Positions 17,505-24,426 of a DNA stretch of 64,000 nt are shown piece after piece. The first letter of the stretch is position 1. The number at the start of each line of letters is the position of its first letter. Below the pieces are notes generated by a model. It was not told where the DNA came from, searched no databases, and saw only the letters and a list, made by a program, of their open reading frames with translations. The translations under genes and the position numbers were made by a program. Source of the DNA: CAWFKS01 sp963816435 (GTDB lineage Bacteria > Pseudomonadota > Alphaproteobacteria > Rhizobiales > Rhizobiaceae); the NCBI GenBank assembly GCA_963816435.1, contig CAWFKS010000012.1:62001-126000 (forward strand), written 5' to 3'.

Positions 17505-17999
17505 ATGCGAGCCCTGATCCAGCGCGTTTCACAAGCCTTCGTCACCGTCGACGGAAAAATCGCCGGCGAGATCGGCCCCGGCCTGCTGGTGCTGGTCTGC
17601 GCCATGAAGGGCGACACGGAAAAACAGTCCGAATGGCTGGCGGGAAAGATCGCCAGGCTGCGCATCTTCAGGGACGACGAAGGCCGCATGAACCGCTCGC
17701 TGCTCGACACCGGCGGCGCCGCGCTCGTCGTCAGCCAGTTCACGCTGGCCGCCGAAACGAAGGGCAACCGGCCGGGCTTTTCCACCGCCGCCCCGCCCGA
17801 CGAGGGCAGGCGGCTCTACGAGCATTTTTCGGATCGTCTGCGCGCCGAGGGCATCGCCGTCGCCAACGGCATCTTTGGCGCAGACATGAAGGTCGCGCTC
17901 GTCAATGACGGCCCGGTGACGGGCGCCGGCGCCCTGATCTCCCCCCTCGAGGGGGTGAGAAGCCGGTTGCCGCGCAGCGGCAAGCCGATGATCCTGTGA
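17505..17999 (+). CDS. dtd: D-aminoacyl-tRNA deacylase, copy 1 with altered C-terminus
   Basis: DTD hydrolyses D-amino acids from mischarged tRNA. Residues 1-139 match the family, with RALIQRVSQAFVTVDGK at the start, the catalytic SQFTLAAETKGNRPGF and the Gly-cisPro motif NDGPVT. After VT the normal end (IWLESEG in copy 2) is replaced by 25 residues read through an intergenic repeat (GAGALISPLEGVRSRLP and so on), giving 164 residues. Both active-site motifs remain, so activity is possible, but the final strand is lost. It differs from copy 2 at several residues near the start (IQRVSQAF against VQRVSEAS). This is the left copy of the tandem duplication. Confidence 0.85.
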   Translation: MRALIQRVSQAFVTVDGKIAGEIGPGLLVLVCAMKGDTEKQSEWLAGKIARLRIFRDDEGRMNRSLLDTGGAALVVSQFTLAAETKGNRPGFSTAAPPDEGRRLYEHFSDRLRAEGIAVANGIFGADMKVALVNDGPVTGAGALISPLEGVRSRLPRSGKPMIL

Positions 18000-18057
18000 A
18001 TGATCGGCAGGCTTGGAACGGGCGGGAACTGCCGCAGGCAGCGGGCCCCGCCCCGGG
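17934..18057 (+). repeat. Intergenic repeat family R3, copy B
   Basis: The second copy of the R3 element follows the conserved part of dtd copy 1 and supplies its aberrant 3' coding end and stop codon. The core CCGGTTGCCGCGCAGCGGCA is identical to copies A and C. The first hairpin is shorter (CTCCCCCCTCGAGGGGG). It joins the two units of the duplication. Confidence 0.85.
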
Positions 18058-18143
18058 GTCGCCTGTGTCGCGCGGCCGCCCCCCGATCTGGCCGGACCTG
18101 CGGGTTCACGGTAGGGTTGCGGCGAATTCATCGCCGGGACGAC

Positions 18144-18401
18144 ATGCGCAAACCGATCGTCTATTCCCGCCATGCGCAGGATGCACGCATCGAGCGGGAG
18201 ATCGATCCGGCCTGGGTGGAGCGCACGGTCCGCGATCCGCAATGGAGCCTTGCCGATCCGTTTCGCCCCGGCGTGGAGCGGCGCTTCCGCTCCATCCCCG
18301 AACGTGGCGGTCGTGTGCTCCGGGTGGCCTGCTATGAAAGTCCGGCCGAACTTCGTATAGTCACCGTGTTCTTCGATCGAGACGCGAAACGGCCAGAATG
18401 A
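18144..18401 (+). CDS. DUF4258 protein (putative toxin-like partner of DUF2283)
   Basis: An 85-residue protein from ATG 18144: MRKPIVYSRHAQDARIERE, then WVERTVRDPQWSLADP, SIPERGGRVLRVACYES and IVTVFFDRDAKRPE. The N-terminal 'SRHAxxRxxER' and the C-terminal 'VVTVFFDR' patterns are those of DUF4258 and related BrnT/RelE-like small proteins. Its TGA overlaps the DUF2283 ATG, the usual arrangement for this pair. A toxin role is inferred from genomic habit and from its size and charge, not from known catalytic residues. It is the only complete copy; the other is a fragment at 17025-17138. Confidence 0.78.
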   Translation: MRKPIVYSRHAQDARIEREIDPAWVERTVRDPQWSLADPFRPGVERRFRSIPERGGRVLRVACYESPAELRIVTVFFDRDAKRPE

Positions 18402-18592
18402 ACCCTGTTCTGAAATACCGGCCCGAGGACAACGCGGCCTATATCAGGCTTTCCGCCTCGAAGGTGCTCGAAAGCTCCGAGGTCGCGCCGAACGTCGTGT
18501 TCGACTTCGATGCCGAGGGCCGCATTGTCGGCATCGAGCTCCTCGATGCCCGGTCGCAGCTTCCTGCGGACGCCCTCACTGAGGCCGCCTGA
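18398..18592 (+). CDS. DUF2283 protein, copy 2
   Basis: A 64-residue protein identical in sequence to copy 1 at 17135, with the DUF2283 core FDFDAEGRIVGIELLDA. Here it sits directly after a complete DUF4258 gene with an ATGA overlap, so translation of the two is probably coupled. The pair resembles a compact toxin-antitoxin operon. DUF2283 alone has no assigned activity. Confidence 0.84.
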   Translation: MNPVLKYRPEDNAAYIRLSASKVLESSEVAPNVVFDFDAEGRIVGIELLDARSQLPADALTEAA

Positions 18593-18610
18593 CCCGCCGC
18601 CGCCGGCGCC

Positions 18611-18733
18611 CTATCTCCCCCCTTGCGGGGGGTGAGAAGCCGGTTGCCGCGCAGCGGCAAGCCGATGATCCTGTGAATCATCGGCAGGCTTGGAACGGGC
18701 GGGAGCTGCCGGAGGCAGCGGGTCCCGCCCCGG
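18611..18733 (+). repeat. Intergenic repeat family R3, copy C
   Basis: The third copy of the element described at 17348-17470 and nearly identical to it, as expected from the duplication. It lies between DUF2283 copy 2 and dtd copy 2 and ends about 35 bases before the dtd start. Confidence 0.85.
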
Positions 18734-18767
18734 GTGCAGACCCGACGCCGTAGCAACAGGAGACCCC

Positions 18768-19208
18768 ATGCGAGCCCTGGTCCAGCGCGTTTCAGAAGCT
18801 TCCGTCACCGTCGACGGAAAAACCGCCGGCGAGATCGGCCCCGGCCTGCTGGTGCTGGTGTGCGCCATGAAGGGCGACACGGAAAAACAGTCCGAATGGC
18901 TGGCGGGAAAGATCGCCCGGCTGCGCATCTTCAGGGACGACGAAGGCCGCATGAACCGCTCGCTGCTCGACACCGGCGGCGCCGCACTCGTCGTCAGCCA
19001 GTTCACGCTGGCGGCGGAAACGAAGGGCAACCGCCCCGGCTTTTCCACCGCCGCCCCGCCCGACGAGGGCAGGCGGCTCTACGAGCATTTTTCGGACCGG
19101 CTGCGCGCCGAGGGCATCGCCGTCGCCAACGGCATCTTCGGCGCCGACATGAAGGTCGCGCTCGTCAATGACGGCCCGGTGACGATCTGGCTGGAAAGTG
19201 AAGGGTGA
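18768..19208 (+). CDS. dtd: D-aminoacyl-tRNA deacylase, copy 2
   Basis: This is the complete 146-residue DTD, the usual family length. It begins MRALVQRVSEASVTVDGKT, carries SQFTLAAETKGNRPGF with the catalytic Thr/Ser region, the RLYEHFSDRLRAEG helix and the terminal Gly-cisPro motif NDGPVTIWLESEG. The enzyme is cytosolic and frees tRNA from D-amino acids and glycine mischarged on tRNA-Ala. The SD AGGAGA lies 7 bases before the ATG. It is immediately followed, on the opposite strand, by the AT-richer DUF262/FRG island. This is the copy most likely to be functional. Confidence 0.93.
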   Translation: MRALVQRVSEASVTVDGKTAGEIGPGLLVLVCAMKGDTEKQSEWLAGKIARLRIFRDDEGRMNRSLLDTGGAALVVSQFTLAAETKGNRPGFSTAAPPDEGRRLYEHFSDRLRAEGIAVANGIFGADMKVALVNDGPVTIWLESEG

Positions 19209-19257
19209 GGGGGCATCCACACTCAAGTGGGTGGTCGCGCAGTTTGCCGCGCGCCGC

Positions 19258-20346
19258 CTACCTAAAAGCCAGAGGCAAATTTCGCCTAGACGACCACGCG
19301 ATTAACTCCTCCCTCAGGATTTCGAATCGCCCCACGTGGCTTCCAACGTCGTTGGTATTGCGATTAAGTGCGTCGAAGCGCGAAAAAATGGACGAGTAGG
19401 GACCAGTCTTACCCTGCGTGTGCATATCACGATGGTCTTTTCGATTGGCCTCAAAGTTCACCAAGAATTCACGGAGGAAGGATAGGCTTAAGTCGCTAAC
19501 AGAGCGAGTAAGCCAATAATAAACAGGAACAATCCCAGCCGACGACAAGAGATTATCGCGAGGCAGAAAAACCTCAGACATTCGGTCCAGATTATCGACG
19601 CACCTTCGGCCTGATAGTTCCAGGTGGCCTTCATCAACGTCTTTGTCAACGGCAAATCGATCCAGATCAGACTTCTTTGTGCTTACAGGACGGCCTCTGT
19701 ATTCAAACAACAAGATCTTAGCCGCTGCGTTATATTCGGCTGCTCTCTGGACGCTGAATTTCGCGTTCTCGACGAAGAAATCATGCTTGGCAACGGTCCT
19801 TGTTACGTCGGGAACGGGGCCAGTCATCGCGTTACGAATTTCCGCTCCGGTGAGAGGTTTGCTTCTGTTCAACCTGACAAAGAGCTCATTAATTTCTTCT
19901 TCATCAGAGGTGATGACGCTCATAATATCCAGGGACTCAGTCTCGAACGCCTCCGCGATCCTAGGATATGATGACTTGAGATCCCTAAGCGAAAGCCCTC
20001 CGAGATTCAGGTCTTCGTTCTGGCGCCAACGAAAATCACTATTCAGTACAAGCTTATCGTCAAAGAAGTCGAAAACCGCCTCGAACCGCTGCTTGCCATC
20101 TATGATTGCATAAGGAAGCCTTCTTTGATTAAGGGGGCTTTCACCCATTTGAAAATCGGCTAAATATAGTTTTGGAACATCATATCCATTGATAATCGAA
20201 TCTATCAGGTAAGCTTTGTCTGATTGGGACCAAAGCCGCCCCTTGCGCTGATACGGGGGGTCCATGTCGATTTGATCGCGAATTCTGTTCCACCAAACCA
20301 AGGGCTTTGATGGGTGCAAAGAAATTCGAATTGTACGTCGGGACAT
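19258..20346 (-). CDS. DUF262 domain protein (GmrS/ParB-like NTPase-type domain)
   Basis: A 362-residue protein. Near the N-terminus it has MDPPYQR (residues 28-34) and LIDSIINGYDVPKLYL (47-62), then the DUF262 signature IIDGKQR (81-87) and LFVRLNRSKPLTGAEIRNA (155-173). DUF262 is a ParB/sulfiredoxin-like nucleotide-binding domain found in GmrSD type IV restriction and other phage-defence proteins. The C-terminal DUF1524 HNH nuclease of GmrD-like fusions is not seen; the last 180 residues are helical without a recognised motif. It is the second gene after the FRG gene, 3 bases apart. The region is clearly AT-richer than its surroundings. A role in anti-phage defence is inferred. Confidence 0.85.
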   Translation of the reverse strand: MSRRTIRISLHPSKPLVWWNRIRDQIDMDPPYQRKGRLWSQSDKAYLIDSIINGYDVPKLYLADFQMGESPLNQRRLPYAIIDGKQRFEAVFDFFDDKLVLNSDFRWRQNEDLNLGGLSLRDLKSSYPRIAEAFETESLDIMSVITSDEEEINELFVRLNRSKPLTGAEIRNAMTGPVPDVTRTVAKHDFFVENAKFSVQRAAEYNAAAKILLFEYRGRPVSTKKSDLDRFAVDKDVDEGHLELSGRRCVDNLDRMSEVFLPRDNLLSSAGIVPVYYWLTRSVSDLSLSFLREFLVNFEANRKDHRDMHTQGKTGPYSSIFSRFDALNRNTNDVGSHVGRFEILREELIAWSSRRNLPLAFR

Positions 20347-20349
20347 CGT

Positions 20350-21132
20350 CTAAAATCCAAACACCCGTTTTAGTTCCTTTGCGAGGCCTTCAAGATCAGG
20401 GAAGACAACAGATTCCGTAAAACCCTTGCGAAACAAAGATGTTCGTATATCGATAATTTTATCCCGCGGAATGGTTATTTTACGAAGACAACCCTTCTCG
20501 TAGTTGCCATTCATGTATACGTCTTCCATCGCGTTGAGGCCTTGGCCGAAAAGCGCGAATCCCCCGCGCTGAGCGACTATGCGTGCGCTGTTGTAGGTGC
20601 CATATATCATTATCGGCTGCTTCGGCATCTGGTATATGTCTGTGCCGAGTGCGTACGTTCGCAGTTGCTCGCTGCTTTCATCGAGCACCCCGCCTGAATA
20701 GGAAATGTGCTGCAGGGCTGAACGATTCCACAAAATGGGGTCGCACATCCAGAATGCCGCATCTTTTTTCAAGTTTTCATAATTGCAAAGAGCGAAGTAT
20801 GCGGCAACAAAGGGATTTTCACTCCAGTCTAGAAGCCGCGTCGGAACGCCATAGTGCTGCATGAGGAATAGTTTATCCCAGTCATTTGTGAGTGTGCGGC
20901 TCAAAAATGGCTGCGAACGCTGGACAAAGCGCGTTGTAAGCTGACGCTCCAGGGTTGAGAGTTCTTCAATCCGCGCTTTGGAACTATGTCGAAATAGAGA
21001 AGGAACAAGTTTATAGCGCGCGTTACCCGTTCCACGGTACCACGAAGCGTCGTGCTCACCTTGAAATTTCTCAATTTCGTCGAGTAGCTCTTTGAAGTCA
21101 CCAACAGTTGCTTTTTCAAGTGTGTTGGCCAT
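20350..21132 (-). CDS. FRG domain protein
   Basis: A 260-residue protein with the FRG domain. It shows SWYRGTGNARYKLVPSLFR (residues 30-48), the central HYGVPTRLLDWSENPFVAAY (93-112) and a later YNSARIVAQRGGFALFG segment (about 179-195) that belongs to the same domain. FRG is named for conserved Phe, Arg and Gly; no enzymatic activity is firmly assigned. The YRG and TRLLDW patterns are always present in the family. It lies upstream of the DUF262 gene on the same strand, almost abutting, so both come from one transcript. Codon use and A+T content differ from neighbouring genes, indicating horizontal acquisition. Confidence 0.86.
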   Translation of the reverse strand: MANTLEKATVGDFKELLDEIEKFQGEHDASWYRGTGNARYKLVPSLFRHSSKARIEELSTLERQLTTRFVQRSQPFLSRTLTNDWDKLFLMQHYGVPTRLLDWSENPFVAAYFALCNYENLKKDAAFWMCDPILWNRSALQHISYSGGVLDESSEQLRTYALGTDIYQMPKQPIMIYGTYNSARIVAQRGGFALFGQGLNAMEDVYMNGNYEKGCLRKITIPRDKIIDIRTSLFRKGFTESVVFPDLEGLAKELKRVFGF

Positions 21133-21687
21133 GCATAGTCTCGAATCGAAATTGGGGGCCGTCTGAAAATCTAGATATCAATCTCCCTGTTTAGAGGAGC
21201 TGTGAATTCCGGGCAATGGCGGCACACGCTGTTGCCCCTGCGATTACGTCGAGTGTGTTGCTGAGACACGCCACTTGAATATTGCGGACCTGTCAAAGCG
21301 GATCGAGTCACACTGACCCTACAGCTGATGTTAGCGCTGCCGTTTGTTGAGGCGCGGCGGAGCCAGTCTGTGGCGATGCTGGAGCTGGTTTCCGGAATGG
21401 CGACGCGACGGGAGAAACCGGCTGCCACTCGCAACCGTGGACAGCCGCGCGGCCTGGTATCGCCCAACCCCTTGTTCCCACTCACTACTCCCCATTCCCC
21501 ACTCCCTCATTTATCCCCACCTCCCAAACCTCCCTTACCATCGCCCTCAGTCCCTTCCGCGGGAACACCGGTCGCGACGGTGATTGCGTGGGGAGGGACC
21601 GGCGCCTCCGCCGATCGGGCTAACGTGGCCTGATCGTCCGGGGCGGCACTGTCCAAGGGTTCCCCTGGGGGTACTACCGGCCCCTGT
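21133..21687. other. Gene-poor flank upstream of the FRG gene
   Basis: About 555 bases. The first 250 are intermediate in composition and should contain the FRG-DUF262 promoter (AT-rich bases at about 21160-21185). The rest includes a pyrimidine-rich run at 21475-21545 (CCCACTCCCTCATTTATCCCC and similar). Short open frames exist on both strands, but none has a recognisable domain or ribosome site. No attachment site, integrase or transposase was found. Confidence 0.4.
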
Positions 21688-21971
21688 GCGCTGGACGAGC
21701 GCTTAAGGGCACCCGGCGAGGCGGCGGTGAAGAGCCGCCGCCGCTGGAGGACGAGGCGGGAAGCGACGCGAATGTCGCTTGTCGCGGAAAACCTCCTGAA
21801 ACCGGGTGCTTGAAGCGGAACGGGCGGTGACCGCAAAAATCGCCGGACGGGCGGCCGCAAGGTCGCAACGTTACTACCCTAGATGAGCGTCCGAACGGCC
21901 GCCCGTCTTCCCAGCCGGATCGCCGGAAGGCGCTTCCGGCGACAGCGCCCGGCGGGATCGCGCAGCGATCC
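21688..21971. other. Dense hairpin cluster, possible structured RNA
   Basis: Six perfect inverted repeats occur in 285 bases. GCGCT/AGCGC lies at 21688-21702. An outer helix GCACCCGG/CCGGGTGC (21709-21716 with 21802-21809) encloses two hairpins, GGCGGCGG/CCGCCGCC (21720-21742) and AAGCGAC/GTCGCTT (21761-21780). A 12-bp stem GACGGGCGGCCG/CGGCCGCCCGTC spans 21846-21907. CGCCGGAAG/CTTCCGGCG lies at 21921-21941 and GGATCGC/GCGATCC at 21955-21971. The 21709-21809 portion looks like a three-way junction. It does not match RNase P, tmRNA, SRP RNA or 6S RNA motifs that I know. Strand is undecided. Confidence 0.45.
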
Positions 21972-22025
21972 TCGCGGCAGGCGCAACCTCCCCTGAATGA
22001 CCAGACGCGAAAGGCGGGCGTGGTA

Positions 22026-22887
22026 ATGACGAAGCATGTACGAAATTCGGCCAAAGGCCGCGGCGACGACCGTCGCCCGCCCGATTTTTCGGGCGCCCCC
22101 GCACAGCTTCGGCCGCGCAGCGGCGATGCGAACCGTGAGCGAGACAAAACCGCACAAACGGCGAGACCGGTCGCGGAGACCGACCCGCCGGCCGGAATGC
22201 CGGAGCGCCAGAACCCCGGCCCCGACGCGCCGTTCGGCACCGAAATCGCCATAAGCGTGAACGGGCGCGTCCACCACCGGCAGTTCGACGCCGAGGGCCG
22301 GCTGCTTTCACTGCAGGGCAATCCCTACCCGCCCGGCCTGACGCCGCAATTCGTGCTGGAGCTGCTGCGGCCGGGCCAGAACTGGAAACGCATGTGGCCG
22401 CACCCGCTGGGCGAGCCGGACAGGCCGTACGACCATTCCGGCACGGTGGTCGCCGACTATGTCCACAAGAAGCCCGATCCGCGCTTCCCGCCCTTCAAGC
22501 TGCGGCTTTCGCCGCGCCGCCCGGGCGAGACCGACGACCAATACGACTGTCACCGCCGGACCATGGAGAGCCATACGCTCGCCCACAGCGCCTATCTCTG
22601 GTTCATGCAGGAACTCTGCACCCATGTCGGCAACCACCGGCGCTGCGCCCACGGCCTGTGCCGGCGCGCCGGGCGCTGCGTCACCCGGCGCGACGAGGAT
22701 TACCACTGGCTGCCGCTGGCGGTGTTCCCGCCCTGCATCCCGATGGATCCCGACATCATCGAGACCTACCGCGTCGAGGTGCGCGAGGAGATGGACCGCA
22801 TCCGAAGCCGAGCGCGAGGAAGAGGCGCGCCGGGAACGGCAAGAGCAAGGCCGGAAGGCGAAAGGCGGCAAGGCGAAACGCGGGTGA
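22026..22887 (+). CDS. Unknown protein with a Cys/His cluster (one frameshift)
   Basis: Not assigned to a known family. The restored product is about 286 residues. After a low-complexity, Arg/Pro-rich N-terminus come a conserved-looking section (IAISVNGRVHHRQFDAEGRL, then GLTPQFVLELLRPGQNWKRM) and a zinc-ligand-like cluster near residues 195-225: LCTHVGNHRRCAHGLCRR and AGRCVTRR. The 'CRRAGRC' pattern recurs in other small rhizobial proteins of unknown role. An extra C at about 22803 (CATCCGAAG for CATCGAAG) shifts the frame. Correcting it gives the charged end EAEREEEARRERQEQGRKAK. ATG 22026 is the first start; ATG 22197 would drop the low-complexity part. Confidence 0.55.
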
Positions 22888-22959
22888 GACGCGCCGCCGC
22901 CCGCTTCCCGCCTCACGACGGGGAGAGGGCGGGCCGGGAGGAAGGGAGGACCAAAAAGA

Positions 22960-23667
22960 TCAGTCGCCGGGAATGTGCAGCACCATGCCCGGCTGCACCT
23001 TCTGGTCCTTGCCGATCATGTCGGCGTTGGCCGCGACGATCTCGGGATAGCGGTTGCCGTCGCACAGCGTCTCCTCGGCGATCTTCCACAGCGAGTCGCC
23101 GGCCTTGACCGTGTAGTCGGCGTTCATCATGCCGCCGCCGGCACTGTCCGCCGCCATCGCGTCGTCGTGGCCCATGGAGTCGGAAGCCATCGAATCGCCA
23201 GCCATCGAGTCGGACTTCATGGAATCGTCCTTCATCATGGCGTCGCCCGAAGCCATGTCGTCAGATTTCATGGAATCGTCCTTGGCCATGGAATCGGAGG
23301 CCATGGAATCCCCGGACATCGCCTTGTCGGAGGCCATCGAGTCGCCGGCCATGGAATCGGACTTCATGGAGTCGTCTTTCATCATCGCGTCGCCCGACTT
23401 CATCGAGTCGTCGGAGGCCATGCTGTCGGACTTCATGGAATCGTCCTTCATCATGGCGTCACCCGATTTCATGGAATCGTCCTTGGCCATGGAATCGCCG
23501 GCCATCGCCGTGTCCTTCGCCATGCCGTCGGACGCCATCGCGTCCTTGGCCATGGCCTTGTCGGCGCAGCTGCCGCCGGCATATGCCGGCGCGGCCAAGG
23601 CGAGCGCCAGCGCCATCATCGATGCGCCCAGAAGTCCGGTCCTGGTGGTGGTGTTCATGGTCTCCAT
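22960..23667 (-). CDS. Secreted LysM protein with Met/Asp/Ser repeats
   Basis: About 235 residues. Signal peptide TGLLGASMMALALALAAPAYA is followed by about 130 residues made of short imperfect repeats built from MAKD, DSM, KSDSM and ASD (for example MMKDDSMKSDSMAGDSMASD). The C-terminal 50 residues form a LysM domain (YTVKAGDSLWKIAEETLC, then VQPGMVLHIPG) for binding peptidoglycan or another N-acetylglucosamine polymer. The repeats are Met- and acid-rich and almost free of hydrophobics, so they are probably disordered and could bind metal. The start may be the second ATG, three codons in. Repeat number is likely variable. Confidence 0.85.
   Translation of the reverse strand: METMNTTTRTGLLGASMMALALALAAPAYAGGSCADKAMAKDAMASDGMAKDTAMAGDSMAKDDSMKSGDAMMKDDSMKSDSMASDDSMKSGDAMMKDDSMKSDSMAGDSMASDKAMSGDSMASDSMAKDDSMKSDDMASGDAMMKDDSMKSDSMAGDSMASDSMGHDDAMAADSAGGGMMNADYTVKAGDSLWKIAEETLCDGNRYPEIVAANADMIGKDQKVQPGMVLHIPGD
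23165..23530 (-). repeat. Short tandem coding repeats in the LysM gene
   Basis: About 365 bases of imperfect direct repeats encoding MKDDSMKSDSMA-like units. The 18-base stretch CATGGAATCGTCCTTCAT or close variants occurs repeatedly on the plus strand (for example near 23219, 23428 and 23471). Such repeats expand and contract by slippage or recombination. Confidence 0.8.
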
Positions 23668-23961
23668 CCCCGTTCGAGGTTGCGGTGTCCGGACAGCCTC
23701 GCGCCGCCCGCGATGGAAATATCCATGGCACGGAGCGCGTCCGGGCGCCCGTCACGCCTGTTCACTCCTTGGCGCGACGCGCGTGAGAATCGCGGCCTTG
23801 CCCGCTGCGCGGGGAGCCCGCAAGACCGCGCGGGCCGGGCGTTTTTCCCGTCACGCCGCCGTGAGCGGGCGCCAAGAATCCCGCTTCCAGCCGGCCGGGC
23901 CGCGTGCCAATATGGCCCCGGGCAGCCGCATTCGCCTGCCCCTTTTTGGGGGAATTTCGAC

Positions 23962-24342
23962 ATGAACGCATCCGTGATCGCGCGGTCGCTCGCCGCGGCC
24001 ATCGCGCTCGCCTCGCTGGCCGGTGTTTCCGCGCCGGCCTCGGCCGACGAGGTCACCTTCGTGATGAAGAACGAGCACACCTACGCCGTCGAGGTCGAGC
24101 TCTACAGCCAGGACCGCGACCATGTCTGGCCGGGCAACAACGAGGTCTACTACCTCGACGACGGCGAGGCCAAGCAGATGCCGGTCTCCTGCCAGGCCGG
24201 CGAGACGATCTGCTACGGCGCCTGGGTCTCGGGCGATCCCGGCACCTACTGGGGCACCGGTCCCAACAACACCGACTATTGCGAGGATTGCTGCTACACC
24301 TGCGAGGGCGGCGAGACCGAGGAGATCGACCTCGTCGAATAG
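23962..24342 (+). CDS. Small secreted Cys-rich protein of unknown function
   Basis: A 126-residue protein with signal peptide MNASVIARSLAAAIALASLA and cleavage after ASADE. The mature 95 residues are acidic and have eight cysteines: CQAGETICYG, then DYCEDCCYTCEGG near the C-terminus. Aromatic and Gly-rich stretches (AWVSGDPGTYWGTGPNNTDY) suggest a small beta-fold stabilised by disulfides in the periplasm or outside the cell. No family was recognised. An SD (GGGGGAA) precedes the ATG by 8 bases. It diverges from the LysM gene. Confidence 0.75.
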   Translation: MNASVIARSLAAAIALASLAGVSAPASADEVTFVMKNEHTYAVEVELYSQDRDHVWPGNNEVYYLDDGEAKQMPVSCQAGETICYGAWVSGDPGTYWGTGPNNTDYCEDCCYTCEGGETEEIDLVE

Positions 24343-24426
24343 CGGTCGCGGGCGTCTTCGCGCTTCCGCTTTCGCCCGGCCGGCGCTAAGGGAGGGGAGG
24401 ATATCCCCGCCCCTGGCCCGCGTGGC

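Larger units (their letters stand above)
17025..17921 (+). repeat. Tandem duplication, unit 1
   Basis: 897 bases containing the 3' end of a DUF4258 gene, a whole DUF2283 gene, an intergenic repeat and almost all of dtd. They recur 1263 bases downstream at 18288-19184. The copies differ by a few percent (for example 5 silent changes across the 195-base DUF2283 gene), so this is an old duplication rather than an assembly copy. The left end lies against an intergenic repeat. At the right end dtd unit 1 runs directly into another repeat. Confidence 0.9.
18288..19184 (+). repeat. Tandem duplication, unit 2
   Basis: The right-hand copy of the 897-base duplication whose left copy is 17025-17921. 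In this unit both edges continue into intact genes (complete DUF4258 on the left, complete dtd on the right), so it is the ancestral arrangement and unit 1 is the truncated derivative. Confidence 0.88.

Noticed and set aside
17340..18740. CRISPR array suggested by three related repeats
   Set aside because: The repeats are over 120 bases, contain internal palindromes, are separated by whole genes and have no cas genes nearby.
21171..21633. Small open frames of about 100 codons upstream of FRG on both strands
   Set aside because: They lack ribosome sites and recognisable motifs, and one is proline/serine low-complexity translated from a pyrimidine-rich run.
21300..21990. RNase P RNA, tmRNA or another known RNA in the hairpin-rich region
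   Set aside because: The conserved cores of these RNAs (for example the GAGGAAAGTCCGG-type P4 region of RNase P) are missing.
19200..22020. Integrative element with attachment sites around the DUF262/FRG island
   Set aside because: No tRNA, integrase, transposase or matching direct repeats could be found at the borders, so only atypical composition supports transfer.
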